Shown here: positions 1-6,103 of the stretch, piece by piece
Layout of the letters: every line of letters begins with the position of its first letter
Numbering within the stretch: position 1 is the stretch's first letter
Assembly (NCBI GenBank): GCA_031259505.1
Contig: JAIRLL010000127.1
Location: 1 to 8,393, forward strand
From: Tannerella sp.
GTDB lineage: Bacteria; Bacteroidota; Bacteroidia; Bacteroidales; Tannerellaceae
Length of the DNA stretch: 8,393 bases
Reading direction: 5' to 3'
Program-made: the position numbers and the translations under genes
The notes under the pieces: generated by a model
The model's input: the letters and a program-made list of their open reading frames with translations, nothing else
Databases searched by the model: none
What the model was told of the DNA's origin: nothing

Positions 1-73
1 TCATGTATTTCATGAACAGCCAGTCATTCAGCGGATTTAACCGCTCTACGTTCATGCTGATGTCTTCATTCAT
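1..73 (-). CDS. Rpn-family / PD-(D/E)XK nuclease transposase-like protein, N-terminal fragment
   Basis: Only the first 24 codons lie in the window; the gene continues past the left edge. The segment LNPLNDWLFMKYM (residues 12-24) matches the N-terminal signature of the Rpn recombination-promoting nuclease / PD-(D/E)XK nuclease family transposase group, whose members begin with a Pro-x-Asn-Asp-x-x-Phe-type motif. From family knowledge these are DNA endonucleases related to transposases, often present in many copies per Bacteroidota genome. The catalytic residues lie outside the window and cannot be checked. I chose the ATG at 73 because a stop codon lies in frame at 98-100 and a -7-like promoter element sits just upstream; an in-frame ATG at residue 7 is an alternative start. 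The family call rests on a short stretch, so it is moderate. Confidence 0.65.
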   Translation of the reverse strand, partial: MNEDISMNVERLNPLNDWLFMKYM

Positions 74-92
74 GTCTTCCGTATTTTTGCTG

Positions 93-100
93 TAAAGTTA
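93..100 (-). promoter_or_regulatory. Bacteroidota-type -7 element for the Rpn-like gene
   Basis: On the minus strand this reads TAACTTTA, one mismatch from the Bacteroidota -7 consensus TAnnTTTG. It lies about 20 nt upstream of the ATG at 73. A TTTC about 18 nt further upstream is a poor -33 match. The position fits a short leader, but the element is short and only partly matches. Confidence 0.4.
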
Positions 101-204
101 GCGCTTTTTATATTCACACGAAAATTATTTTCGCATGGCGACGCAAAAAAAGATGACGCCGGATGCCATTGCTGACAACAATAGCAGCCGACGTTATTGC
201 GACT

Positions 205-235
205 GCGAGGTACGAAGCAGTGAAGCACAGTCCGG
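205..235 (+). repeat. Dispersed palindromic element, copy A (degenerate)
   Basis: This 31-nt stretch starts GCGAGGTACGAAGC and ends in GTCCGG. It aligns, with small gaps, to copies at 4729-4755 (same orientation) and 8128-8154 (opposite orientation), which share the core TGAAGCAATCCGG. Here the core is degenerate (TGAAGCACAGTCCGG). The sequence resembles the interspersed GCGAGG-ACGAAGCAA type of intergenic repeat seen in many bacterial genomes. It lies in the 243-bp gap between the M24 peptidase gene and the Rpn-like gene, where I see no convincing gene. Confidence 0.45.
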
Positions 236-296
236 ACTTGATATTTTCGCCTGTTTATCTGAAAAGTATACACCCTGCCAATAAATCCCCGTGTTC

Positions 297-312
297 ACCG
301 TGTTTGCACGGT
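297..312 (-). terminator. Hairpin just after the M24 peptidase stop (possible weak terminator)
   Basis: A perfect 6-bp stem (ACCGTG / CACGGT) with a 4-nt loop begins 4 nt after the TAA stop of the M24 gene. On the minus strand it is not followed by a U tract (next bases GAACACGG), so it is not a classic intrinsic terminator. It could be a weak terminator or a 3'-end stabilising structure. Confidence 0.35.
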
Positions 313-316
313 TTAT

Positions 317-1492
317 TTATTTCGCGTGCTTTAGCGGGATAATGTTTTCTTCGAAAACGGTGAGTTTTTCCACACCCGTGTCCGTTACCAGAAAACTGTT
401 TTCCACGCCGACGGCGCCGACGTCCGGTATTACGAATTTAGGCTCCAGCGCGATCGTCATGCCGGACTGCAGTTCGTCTTTCGAACGGGGCGTGAGTACG
501 GGCAGTTCATTTATATGCAACCCGATGCCGTGTCCTACGAATTTTGCCTGCTGCCGTGTGCCCATGAAGAAATCCTTCAACCCGGCGTCGACGGCAATCT
601 CCAGCGCCTGATTGTACAGCGCAGCGCAGGAAACGCCCGGACGCGCGTTGCGGACGAAAGCCTCCTGTATCTCCAGCGATACCCGATGCGCCCGGTAAGC
701 CGAATCGGGCAGTTCGCCGATTGCGAACACGCGGGTCATGTCCGTCAGGTAGGGCGAATAGTTGCCTGCCATGTCGACCATCACCGCCATGCCTTCGCGG
801 AGCGCCGTCCCGTTGGCGCCAATTGGGCACAGAGGCGTCTGTCCGTCTCCGCCCAGCGCAAAATCGAACGGCGAAGGCGCCCCCGCATTGTCGCCCGCCA
901 GCACGCTGCCCATGAAAATAGTCATGTTTTGCCCGTACACGCCGAAAAATCCTATTGAGCCGTTCAGTCGCATCCGCCTCTCTATCTCCGCCTGAAATGC
1001 CAGATCTGTCATGCCGGGACGGTAACACGCGCCGATTTCCGAATAGGTGGCGGCATGTCGCTCCGCCGAGAAGCGCATCTGTTCAAGTTCCCACGGCGTC
1101 TTGATCATGCGTATGCGCCGCATCAGCGAGGAGGCATTACCCGTTTCGGGCGATTGAAATACAGCCTGGAGGCGCAGGCATTCGCTGTACGAAATCTCGT
1201 CCGTCTCGAGCAGCAGCAGACGGGGAAACGCCCGGCCGCCGGCAGCAAAGGCCGTCGCCATATCTTCAGGCTTGCGGATGTAGACGACATTCGCTTCGTC
1301 GAAAGGATTCGGACGTTTGACGAAAAGCAGCGGGTCGCCTTCGGCCGGCAGGTAGCAGTAACCGTTGAATATCTTTCCGGTGAGATAAAATATGTTCACA
1401 TTGACGCCGAGCAGACAGGCATCTGCCCCCGCCTGCCGCATGGCCTTCCGGACACGCTCGCGCCGGGTTTTCAAATCTTCCTGTATGTTCAT
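317..1492 (-). CDS. M24-family metallopeptidase (Xaa-Pro aminopeptidase/prolidase-like)
   Basis: A 391-residue cytosolic protein with the two-domain plan of the M24 'pita-bread' peptidases: a creatinase/prolidase-like N-terminal domain (about residues 5-125) and a C-terminal metallopeptidase domain (about 135-385). All five metal ligands expected of the family are visible: D240 (VDMAG), D251 (TDMTR), H321 (VGHGIGL), E350 (ALEPK) and E364 (GVENS), implying a two-metal hydrolase acting on peptides with proline at P1'. Length suits the short bacterial Xaa-Pro peptidase class. The ATG at 1492 is preferred: it lies 5 nt after the upstream ATPase stop with a weak GGAG about 10 nt before it, whereas a longer reading would run back through that gene. 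The usual HE after GHGIGL is NE here (N328-E329), so exact substrate preference is uncertain. There is no signal peptide. Fold and metal-site calls are strong; the substrate is inferred. Confidence 0.88.
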   Translation of the reverse strand: MNIQEDLKTRRERVRKAMRQAGADACLLGVNVNIFYLTGKIFNGYCYLPAEGDPLLFVKRPNPFDEANVVYIRKPEDMATAFAAGGRAFPRLLLLETDEISYSECLRLQAVFQSPETGNASSLMRRIRMIKTPWELEQMRFSAERHAATYSEIGACYRPGMTDLAFQAEIERRMRLNGSIGFFGVYGQNMTIFMGSVLAGDNAGAPSPFDFALGGDGQTPLCPIGANGTALREGMAVMVDMAGNYSPYLTDMTRVFAIGELPDSAYRAHRVSLEIQEAFVRNARPGVSCAALYNQALEIAVDAGLKDFFMGTRQQAKFVGHGIGLHINELPVLTPRSKDELQSGMTIALEPKFVIPDVGAVGVENSFLVTDTGVEKLTVFEENIIPLKHAK

Positions 1493-1497
1493 ATGTC

Positions 1498-3057
1498 TTA
1501 TACTCCCACAACCGTAACCGTTTTCCCGTCCACCGATACCTTCTTCATGTAGAGCCTGTCCTCCCATTTGACGGCCGTGCGGCGGTCGAACGCCACCAGC
1601 CAGCCTTTCCGGCAGCAGTGCAAATCCATGTATCGGGCGGTCTGTTCGATACCTTCTTCCAGATATTTGTCGCCATAGCGTATTTTCAGTTCTATGGGGT
1701 ACTTCCTGTTTTCGTAAATCAGGCAGAGGTCGAGGCGGCCTGTGCCCGACGCCATCTCGCGTATAATCTCTCCGCCGCCGTTCACCACCCGTTGCAGGAA
1801 AGCCATCATCACCAGGAGAGGCGCCGCTTCCGGATAATCGTCGCAACTTTTCAGCCAGATGTCGCTGTTGGCGTGCCAGAACTGCTGGAAGTCGCGCATC
1901 AGGAAGTCCATGTCGATACGCCCGTCTTTCAGGTAGCGGGGCAGCCGGTAGGGATACTTCGCATCTTCCAGGGTGTCCTGCATATCGGAAGACAGTTTGC
2001 GGATAATCACTTCGGCGTAAATCGGATTGGCGGGTTCTATCCGCCCGCTGACCACGCGGATTAACCCCAAATCACAGGTGTACAGGAAATCGTCCGAACT
2101 CCTCCGGATAAATTCCTCACCCAGAATCATCGGCTCGATTATTCTGCGTACCCGCGGTTCTTTCAGTCGCTCAAGCAGGCTGTCGATATGCGTCGGACGG
2201 GCGAGGATGATGTTTTGGATGGCATCGCTCACCAGGTTCGCCGTAACGGGTCTGGTGCAGTTCGATTGCAGGATTTTCACGATCGCCTCGCGGGCAATGG
2301 CATTCACTAACCAGGGCTGTCCCTGTGTCTGTTCCCAGACCTGTTCAATCGCATCTTCCTCAAACATCTGTCCTGTTTCGCCGGTATGCTGGCTGTATAG
2401 CAGGGCAATTTCTTCTCTGGTGAAATTTTTTAATGTCAGCGACTCCGTAACGATATTGAACGGGCTGGCGCTGCCCAGCGATTCGCTGTCGGGACGAATC
2501 CGGGCTTTGTAGTCGCGGATGTTGCGCATACCGACCAGGGCTACGGAATGGACAAAAGGAGTAGTACTTCGCTCGTTATAGCCATTCTGCAACTGTCGCA
2601 GGAAAGAAATCAAAGTTCCTTCGCTCAAACAGTCTGCCTCGTCGAATAAAATCACCAGAGGCTTGTCCAACAACATGCAAAACAAGGTAAGTTCCATATT
2701 CAAAACGCCGGTGAAATCGTTGTAATCCACATTTCCGGCAAATTCCGGTTTGTGAGGAATGTTCGAAAGCCGAAGCTGATATTTGATTTTCATGACAAAT
2801 TGAGGTATCCCTTCTTTCGGATCAATCACCCCCTGCACGCTTTCCAGCGAGCAGTACAGTGCATAATATTCCCCGGCTGCGTTCAGCCGGCCGGTCAGGT
2901 CTTTCAGGTAAGTGGTTTTCCCGCTCTGCCGCGCCGCATGAATCACAAAATACTGTTTCATGTCTATCAACTGTTCCACGCCATGCAGGCGGGTGGCGGC
3001 GTCTATCATGTAATGGTCCGTACTGTTGCAGGGACCTGCTATATTAAAGTATCTCAT
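1498..3057 (-). CDS. AAA-like ATPase with C-terminal PD-(D/E)XK nuclease signature
   Basis: A 519-residue protein of the AAA-like ATPase group common in Bacteroidota, recognised by the opening MRYFNIAGPC followed by an early P-loop. Walker A is at residues 41-49 (AARQSGKTT, K47) and Walker B at 134-142 (LVILFDEAD, D139/E140); VGMRNIRDYK at 175-184 lies where a sensor segment would be. A helical middle part (about 210-350) resembles the lid/winged-helix region of STAND-type ATPases. The C-terminus carries GTGRLD (D443) and IELKI (E456, K458), the D...ExK pattern of PD-(D/E)XK nucleases, with E430 or E434 as possible extra acidic ligands. No cellular role is established for such proteins; ATP-dependent DNA handling, mobile-element or defence functions are guesses. 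The ATG at 3057 has no Shine-Dalgarno sequence, only a T-rich leader. The M24 peptidase gene starts 5 nt downstream, so the two are probably co-translated. Confidence 0.85.
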   Translation of the reverse strand: MRYFNIAGPCNSTDHYMIDAATRLHGVEQLIDMKQYFVIHAARQSGKTTYLKDLTGRLNAAGEYYALYCSLESVQGVIDPKEGIPQFVMKIKYQLRLSNIPHKPEFAGNVDYNDFTGVLNMELTLFCMLLDKPLVILFDEADCLSEGTLISFLRQLQNGYNERSTTPFVHSVALVGMRNIRDYKARIRPDSESLGSASPFNIVTESLTLKNFTREEIALLYSQHTGETGQMFEEDAIEQVWEQTQGQPWLVNAIAREAIVKILQSNCTRPVTANLVSDAIQNIILARPTHIDSLLERLKEPRVRRIIEPMILGEEFIRRSSDDFLYTCDLGLIRVVSGRIEPANPIYAEVIIRKLSSDMQDTLEDAKYPYRLPRYLKDGRIDMDFLMRDFQQFWHANSDIWLKSCDDYPEAAPLLVMMAFLQRVVNGGGEIIREMASGTGRLDLCLIYENRKYPIELKIRYGDKYLEEGIEQTARYMDLHCCRKGWLVAFDRRTAVKWEDRLYMKKVSVDGKTVTVVGV

Positions 3058-3083
3058 TGCACAAAAAAAAAATTAACTGTCCG

Positions 3084-3115
3084 GCAAAATCAGATGAAAA
3101 TCTCACGGTTTCCAA
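3084..3115 (-). promoter_or_regulatory. Candidate Bacteroidota promoter for the ATPase-M24 pair
   Basis: On the minus strand TGATTTTG (3085-3092) differs from TAnnTTTG at one position, and a TTGG (3112-3115) lies about 20 nt upstream in the place of a -33 TTTG. It falls in the 111-bp gap after ychF and would give a leader of roughly 20 nt containing a run of ten T (A10 at 3063-3072 on the plus strand). It is a weak match. Confidence 0.3.
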
Positions 3116-3168
3116 GCGCATGCAATGGGAAAAGTGAAAGATACCGTTCATTTCGCATCTCTAAAAGT

Positions 3169-4272
3169 TCAGACATTAAACCGGAAATGCATGATGTCGC
3201 CGTCCTGCACGACGTATTCTTTCCCTTCGACGTATATCTTTCCCGCTTCGCGGCAGGCGTTCTCGGAGCCGAGACGGACGTAGTCGTCGTACCTGATGAC
3301 TTCGGCGCGGATAAATCCTTTCTCGAAATCGGTATGTATGACGCCAGCGCATCGCGGCGCCTTGCTGCCTTTGCGGTATGTCCAGGCGCGGACTTCCTGC
3401 GGTCCGGCGGTGAGAAACGTTTCCAGGTTCAGCAGCCTGTATGCCGCCTTGATTAGCCGGTTTACGCCCGATTCCTGCAAACCGAGTTCGCCGAGAAACA
3501 GTTCGCGCTCTTCGCGGGTTTCCAGTTCGGCGATTTCCGATTCGATTTTGCCCGCCACGATCAGCAGTTCGGCATCTTCTTCGCGGATGGCGTCGCGCAC
3601 GGCGTCGACGTATCTGTTTCCCGAGACGGCAGACGCTTCGTCCACGTTGCAGACATACAGTACGGGTTTGTTTGTCAGCAGAAACAGGTCGCGGGCAGCC
3701 TGTTCGCTGTCTTTGCTGTCGAAGCGGACGGTGCGCGCCGATTTGCCCTGCTCGAGAGCGGCTTTGTACTGCATCAGGACGTCGAGCGCCGTTTTCGCCT
3801 GTTTGTCGCCGCCCGTCTGCGCCTGTTTCTGCACTTTGCCGATACGCGATTCGACCGTTTCGAGGTCTTTCAACTGCAGTTCGCAGTCGATGATTTCCCT
3901 GTCGCGCACGGGATTGACGGTTCCATCGACATGCGTCACGTTTTCATCGTCGAAGCATCGCAGCACATGCAGGATGGCGTCCGTCTCGCGAATATTGGCA
4001 AGGAACCTGTTGCCCAGCCCTTCGCCCTGACTTGCTCCCTTGACAAGTCCGGCGATATCGACGATTTCAACGGTCGTCGGAACGGTTTTTTCGGGATGTA
4101 CGAGCGCTGCAAGCGTATTCAGCCGTTCGTCGGGAACGGTAATCGTTCCCACATTCGGTTCTATCGTACAAAAAGGAAAATTTGCCGCCTGCGCCTTTGC
4201 GCTGGACAGGCAATTGAACAGGGTAGACTTTCCCACGTTGGGAAGCCCCACAATACCACACTGTAAAGCCAT
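3169..4272 (-). CDS. ychF: Redox-regulated ATPase/GTPase YchF (Obg/OLA1 family)
   Basis: A complete 367-residue member of the universally conserved YchF/OLA1 family of ribosome-associated TRAFAC NTPases (the E. coli protein is 363 residues). The G1 P-loop is GLPNVGKST at residues 9-17 and G3 is DIAG at 72-75, followed by LVKGASQGEGLGN. The G4 position reads NVDE (209-212) rather than NKxD, a known hallmark of this subfamily that goes with binding ATP as well as or better than GTP. A coiled-coil-like helical insertion spans about 130-175. A C-terminal TGS domain (about 281-367) includes FLTAGPQEVRAW and ends in DGDIMHFRFNV. Family knowledge links the protein to ribosome binding and oxidative-stress responses. 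It stands alone here, 570 bp downstream of the protease gene, with its own good -7 element. The ATG at 4272 matches the usual N-terminus exactly. Nothing is broken or unusual. Confidence 0.97.
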   Translation of the reverse strand: MALQCGIVGLPNVGKSTLFNCLSSAKAQAANFPFCTIEPNVGTITVPDERLNTLAALVHPEKTVPTTVEIVDIAGLVKGASQGEGLGNRFLANIRETDAILHVLRCFDDENVTHVDGTVNPVRDREIIDCELQLKDLETVESRIGKVQKQAQTGGDKQAKTALDVLMQYKAALEQGKSARTVRFDSKDSEQAARDLFLLTNKPVLYVCNVDEASAVSGNRYVDAVRDAIREEDAELLIVAGKIESEIAELETREERELFLGELGLQESGVNRLIKAAYRLLNLETFLTAGPQEVRAWTYRKGSKAPRCAGVIHTDFEKGFIRAEVIRYDDYVRLGSENACREAGKIYVEGKEYVVQDGDIMHFRFNV

Positions 4273-4304
4273 TCTTGGTTTGTTTGTTTATTTTCTTACG
4301 GCTG

Positions 4305-4312
4305 CAAAGTTA
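4305..4312 (-). promoter_or_regulatory. Bacteroidota -7 promoter element for ychF
   Basis: The minus strand reads TAACTTTG followed by CAGC, a perfect match to the Bacteroidota TAnnTTTG -7 element, ending 32 nt upstream of the ychF ATG. The leader is A-rich without a Shine-Dalgarno sequence, typical for the phylum. No TTTG lies at the -33 position; a palindrome (4322-4338) covers that area instead. Confidence 0.6.
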
Positions 4313-4321
4313 AACATTTAT

Positions 4322-4338
4322 ACTGCACGCGGTGCAGT
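4322..4338. promoter_or_regulatory. 17-bp palindrome over the ychF -33 region (possible operator)
   Basis: A perfect inverted repeat, ACTGCAC-GCG-GTGCAGT (7-bp arms, 3-bp centre), sits 9 bp upstream of the perfect -7 element of ychF. It therefore covers the -33 area that lacks a TTTG. The symmetry is what a dimeric regulator would bind. An inverted 8-bp pair (TTATACTG at 4318-4325, CAGTATAA at 4363-4370) partly overlaps it, so it could instead belong to the neighbouring repeats. Confidence 0.4.
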
Positions 4339-4370
4339 TTTGCGATATTATTCTGCCGGGTACAGTATAA

Positions 4371-4606
4371 CCCGAGTTCGAGATAAGAAATAACCGTTTA
4401 CGGCTTATATATACTGCGCGCGGCATTATTCTGCGAAAAGTCCTGAAACGAAGCGCCCGTGACGGGATATACACTGTGTATATTCTTCCCGCACCCTGTG
4501 GCGTAAAAAATACATTCTTCCCACACCCTGTGGCGAAAAAAATACATTGTGTATGTGTTTTCCCGCACCCTGTGGCGAAAAACATACTTCTTATCCCGAA
4601 CTCGGT
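4371..4606. mobile_element. Candidate MITE-like element with inverted ends and 8-bp flanking direct repeats
   Basis: The two ends are inverted copies. The left end (4372-4389, CCGAGTTCGAGATAAGAA) matches the reverse complement of the right end (4588-4605) at 17 of 18 positions. Immediately outside both ends is the same 8-mer in direct orientation, CAGTATAA at 4363-4370 and 4607-4614, as expected of a target-site duplication. The 236-bp interior has no transposase and holds three 31-bp repeats, so any element would be non-autonomous. As a caution, TTATACTG, the reverse complement of the same 8-mer, also occurs at 4318-4325, so the 8-mer may be a local motif rather than a duplication. Confidence 0.45.
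4483..4587. repeat. Three copies of a 31-bp direct repeat
   Basis: Copies lie at 4483-4513, 4515-4545 and 4557-4587 and share CCC(G/A)CACCCTGTGGCG, an A-rich stretch and a terminal ATAC. Intervals are 1 bp and 11 bp, far too short and uneven for CRISPR spacers. A perfect palindrome, ATATACAC-T-GTGTATAT (4467-4483), abuts the first copy, and a 5-bp inverted repeat (CCCGT-G-ACGGG, 4456-4466) lies just before it. Open reading frames through the copies give short Cys/Gly-rich peptides that I regard as spurious. Confidence 0.8.
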
Positions 4607-4658
4607 CAGTATAAATATGAATGAGCCTTTCCGACCGGAATCTTTCGGACATATTAAC

Positions 4659-4676
4659 CTGAGTTCGTGACAGGAA
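4659..4676 (+). repeat. Degenerate third copy of the MITE-like end sequence
   Basis: CTGAGTTCGTGACAGGAA matches the left end at 4372-4389 at 14 of 18 positions, in the same orientation. It is an isolated copy 53 bp beyond the right end and has no visible partner in the window. Confidence 0.4.
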
Positions 4677-4720
4677 AGAAAGGTTTACTTCAACAGTTGA
4701 AAAGTCTGGCTCGCCAGCCG

Positions 4721-4755
4721 AAAAGATTGCGAAGGCGTAGCCTGAAGCAATCCGG
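4721..4755 (-). terminator. Hairpin plus T run downstream of the protease gene; dispersed element copy C
   Basis: On the minus strand GATTGC pairs with GCAATC and, inside, AGGC pairs with GCCT around a 3-nt loop, with small internal loops between. TTTT follows directly. That makes a plausible intrinsic terminator about 90 nt past the protease stop at 4843. The plus-strand sequence 4729-4755 also matches the reverse complement of 8128-8154 at 22 of 27 positions, ending in the shared TGAAGCAATCCGG, so the terminator is also a copy of a dispersed palindromic repeat. Confidence 0.5.
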
Positions 4756-4842
4756 CGCGTGTTATTTTTCTTCGTTTATTTGAAAAATACAGGGACTGCC
4801 GGCGGCGGGCGTATCCGGCGTCTCTTGCGGGCGGTTCACAGT

Positions 4843-5958
4843 TCACTGATAGACGTCGCTGTACCACTGCAACTGCATGTAGCGTGCGTTCAGGCTGGCG
4901 AGGTGCGACTGGAGGGGGTAGACGGAGAGGCCGGAGAAGCGGTCGATGCGAACCGTCCGCCGTCCTTCGGTGCAGTAGGTGTATTCGGTGGTGAACGAGG
5001 CTTCGACGGCGCGGTTCAGGCAGAGCGAGAGACGGACGTACTGTTCGACGGTGGCCATGCGGCTCATCACGTCGGCAAAGTCGTACAGTCCGGTGGGCGA
5101 GCCTGTCCAGTGCGAGAGCAGTTGCCAGTCGGGCAGGGGAGGGGTGAAGATGGCGGCGGTACGCCCTCCGTATCCGGCGATGATTTCGCGCGTGACGAGC
5201 GCCAGTTCTTCGAGTTCGGCCGTGCGGACGACAGCGATGTTGGCAAAGGGCGCTTCGTCGTATTCATCGTGATAAAAGAGGTAGAAGCGTCGTGCGGCTT
5301 CGTCGAGGCGGGCTTCGCCGCGTGTGAAGAGCAGTGGAACGACGGTGTGGTAGGGAATGCCATAGCGCATCGTCTCGGAGGGCGATGCCATGATGCGCCG
5401 CGCCTTGCCGCGCAGTTCGTACACGCACTCGACAGCAGCCATGCTGCAGGCGTCGAAGACGAGGAAGTCGAACAGCCCGTCGGGCAGCCCCGCTGCCAGT
5501 TCGCTCATTTCCATCCTCCGGCCATCTTCGTCGCCGAAGGCGCGCAGGGCAGGCGAGACGTCGGCGGGCAGCCATGCCGTGCCGTGGCTGGAGAGGATCA
5601 TCCCGTAGCTGGCGGAGGGATAGAGGTCGACCACGTCGCGCACGACCTGCCGCATCGTCGACGCCGAGATGGCGCTCGCATCCGCATAGTCGCGGATATG
5701 ATGCCGCGTCACCTGTCCTCCGCTGCCTTCGCGCAGTTCAAACAGTTCGGCGCTGTGCGCGTTCGCGGAATAGAAGACGACGAGATGTCCGCCGTTCAGG
5801 TTCTTCGCCGTGGCAGTCTGCTTCATGTCCTCGATGTTCTGCGCAAGCCAACTGTCCAGGTCGCTCGCAATCATGTATACCAGCACGGTGCGTCCTGCCG
5901 GCTCGCTGTCAATGCGCACTTCCCGGCTGCATCCGCACAGTACCGCCGCCAGCAGCAC
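4843..5958 (-). CDS. C11 (clostripain-like) cysteine peptidase, probable lipoprotein
   Basis: About 371 residues with the clostripain fold: N-terminal strand VLVYMIASDLDS (residues 25-36), then MILSSHGTAW with catalytic H125 and FDFLVFDACSMAAVE with catalytic C171, the His/Cys dyad of clan CD family C11. These peptidases generally cleave after Arg or Lys; Bacteroidota forms are usually exported lipoproteins. A lipobox-like LCGC places the lipidated Cys at residue 10, implying membrane anchoring. The start is uncertain. The GTG at 5958 leaves only nine residues before the Cys and no charged n-region. The frame stays open upstream to a stop at 6052-6054, and that extension reads as a better signal (Arg residues, then GWLPAVLLAAVLCGC) but has no ATG, GTG or TTG. 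The gene lies 145 nt after the radical SAM gene with no obvious promoter between. The native substrate is unknown; processing of a C25- or sactipeptide-like partner cannot be shown. Confidence 0.85.
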   Translation of the reverse strand: MLLAAVLCGCSREVRIDSEPAGRTVLVYMIASDLDSWLAQNIEDMKQTATAKNLNGGHLVVFYSANAHSAELFELREGSGGQVTRHHIRDYADASAISASTMRQVVRDVVDLYPSASYGMILSSHGTAWLPADVSPALRAFGDEDGRRMEMSELAAGLPDGLFDFLVFDACSMAAVECVYELRGKARRIMASPSETMRYGIPYHTVVPLLFTRGEARLDEAARRFYLFYHDEYDEAPFANIAVVRTAELEELALVTREIIAGYGGRTAAIFTPPLPDWQLLSHWTGSPTGLYDFADVMSRMATVEQYVRLSLCLNRAVEASFTTEYTYCTEGRRTVRIDRFSGLSVYPLQSHLASLNARYMQLQWYSDVYQ

Positions 5959-6103
5959 GGCAGGGAGCCATCCGGCCGCTGAACGGATGATGGCGCGAAC
6001 GGCTGAGTAACTGAATGTATGATTTACTGAATTATTGATACCTCGACCTTTTTACTGATTAGTACTGTTGTTTAAAAATGATACCGGAGATAACGGTTCC
6101 CTG

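Larger units (their letters stand above)
4273..4842. other. 570-bp repeat-rich intergenic region between the protease gene and ychF
   Basis: I see no credible gene here. From left to right it holds the ychF promoter, the palindrome 4322-4338, the MITE-like element 4371-4606 with three 31-bp repeats, a degenerate copy of its end at 4659-4676, and the hairpin/dispersed repeat at 4721-4755. A near-palindrome lies at 4689-4701 (TTCAAC-A-GTTGAA). A second partial direct repeat joins 4319-4332 and 4410-4423 (TATACTGC-CGCGG), each followed by ATTATTCTGC. A 5-bp inverted repeat at 4798-4802/4815-4819 just past the protease stop could be a weak terminator, but its T run is about 10 nt away. Confidence 0.7.

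Noticed and set aside
74..273. Possible small minus-strand protein of about 67 residues in the M24-Rpn gap
   Set aside because: It overlaps the Rpn gene start and its promoter and reads through repeat copy A. The Cys-rich composition is typical of translated intergenic repeats.
1493..1846. N-terminal extension of the M24 peptidase to 1846
   Set aside because: The added residues lie inside the ATPase gene in another frame, resemble no domain, and the 1492 ATG gives the usual M24 length.
3296..4030. Plus-strand Ser/Arg-rich open frame opposite ychF
   Set aside because: Antisense shadow of a universally conserved gene; no domain seen.
4483..4587. CRISPR array
   Set aside because: Intervals between the 31-bp repeats are 1 and 11 bp, with no spacers of normal size and no cas genes in the window.
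4310..4652. Two short minus-strand open frames with repeated Phe-Ala-Thr-Gly-Cys-Gly-Lys peptides, superficially like a P-loop
   Set aside because: The repeats are just the 31-bp DNA repeat translated in two frames at once; there is no start signal and no NTPase context.
4759..5982. Long plus-strand open frame (about 407 codons) opposite the C11 protease gene
   Set aside because: Its translation is low in complexity with no recognisable domain, and it lies antisense to a gene with clear catalytic motifs. GC-rich codons leave such shadow frames open.
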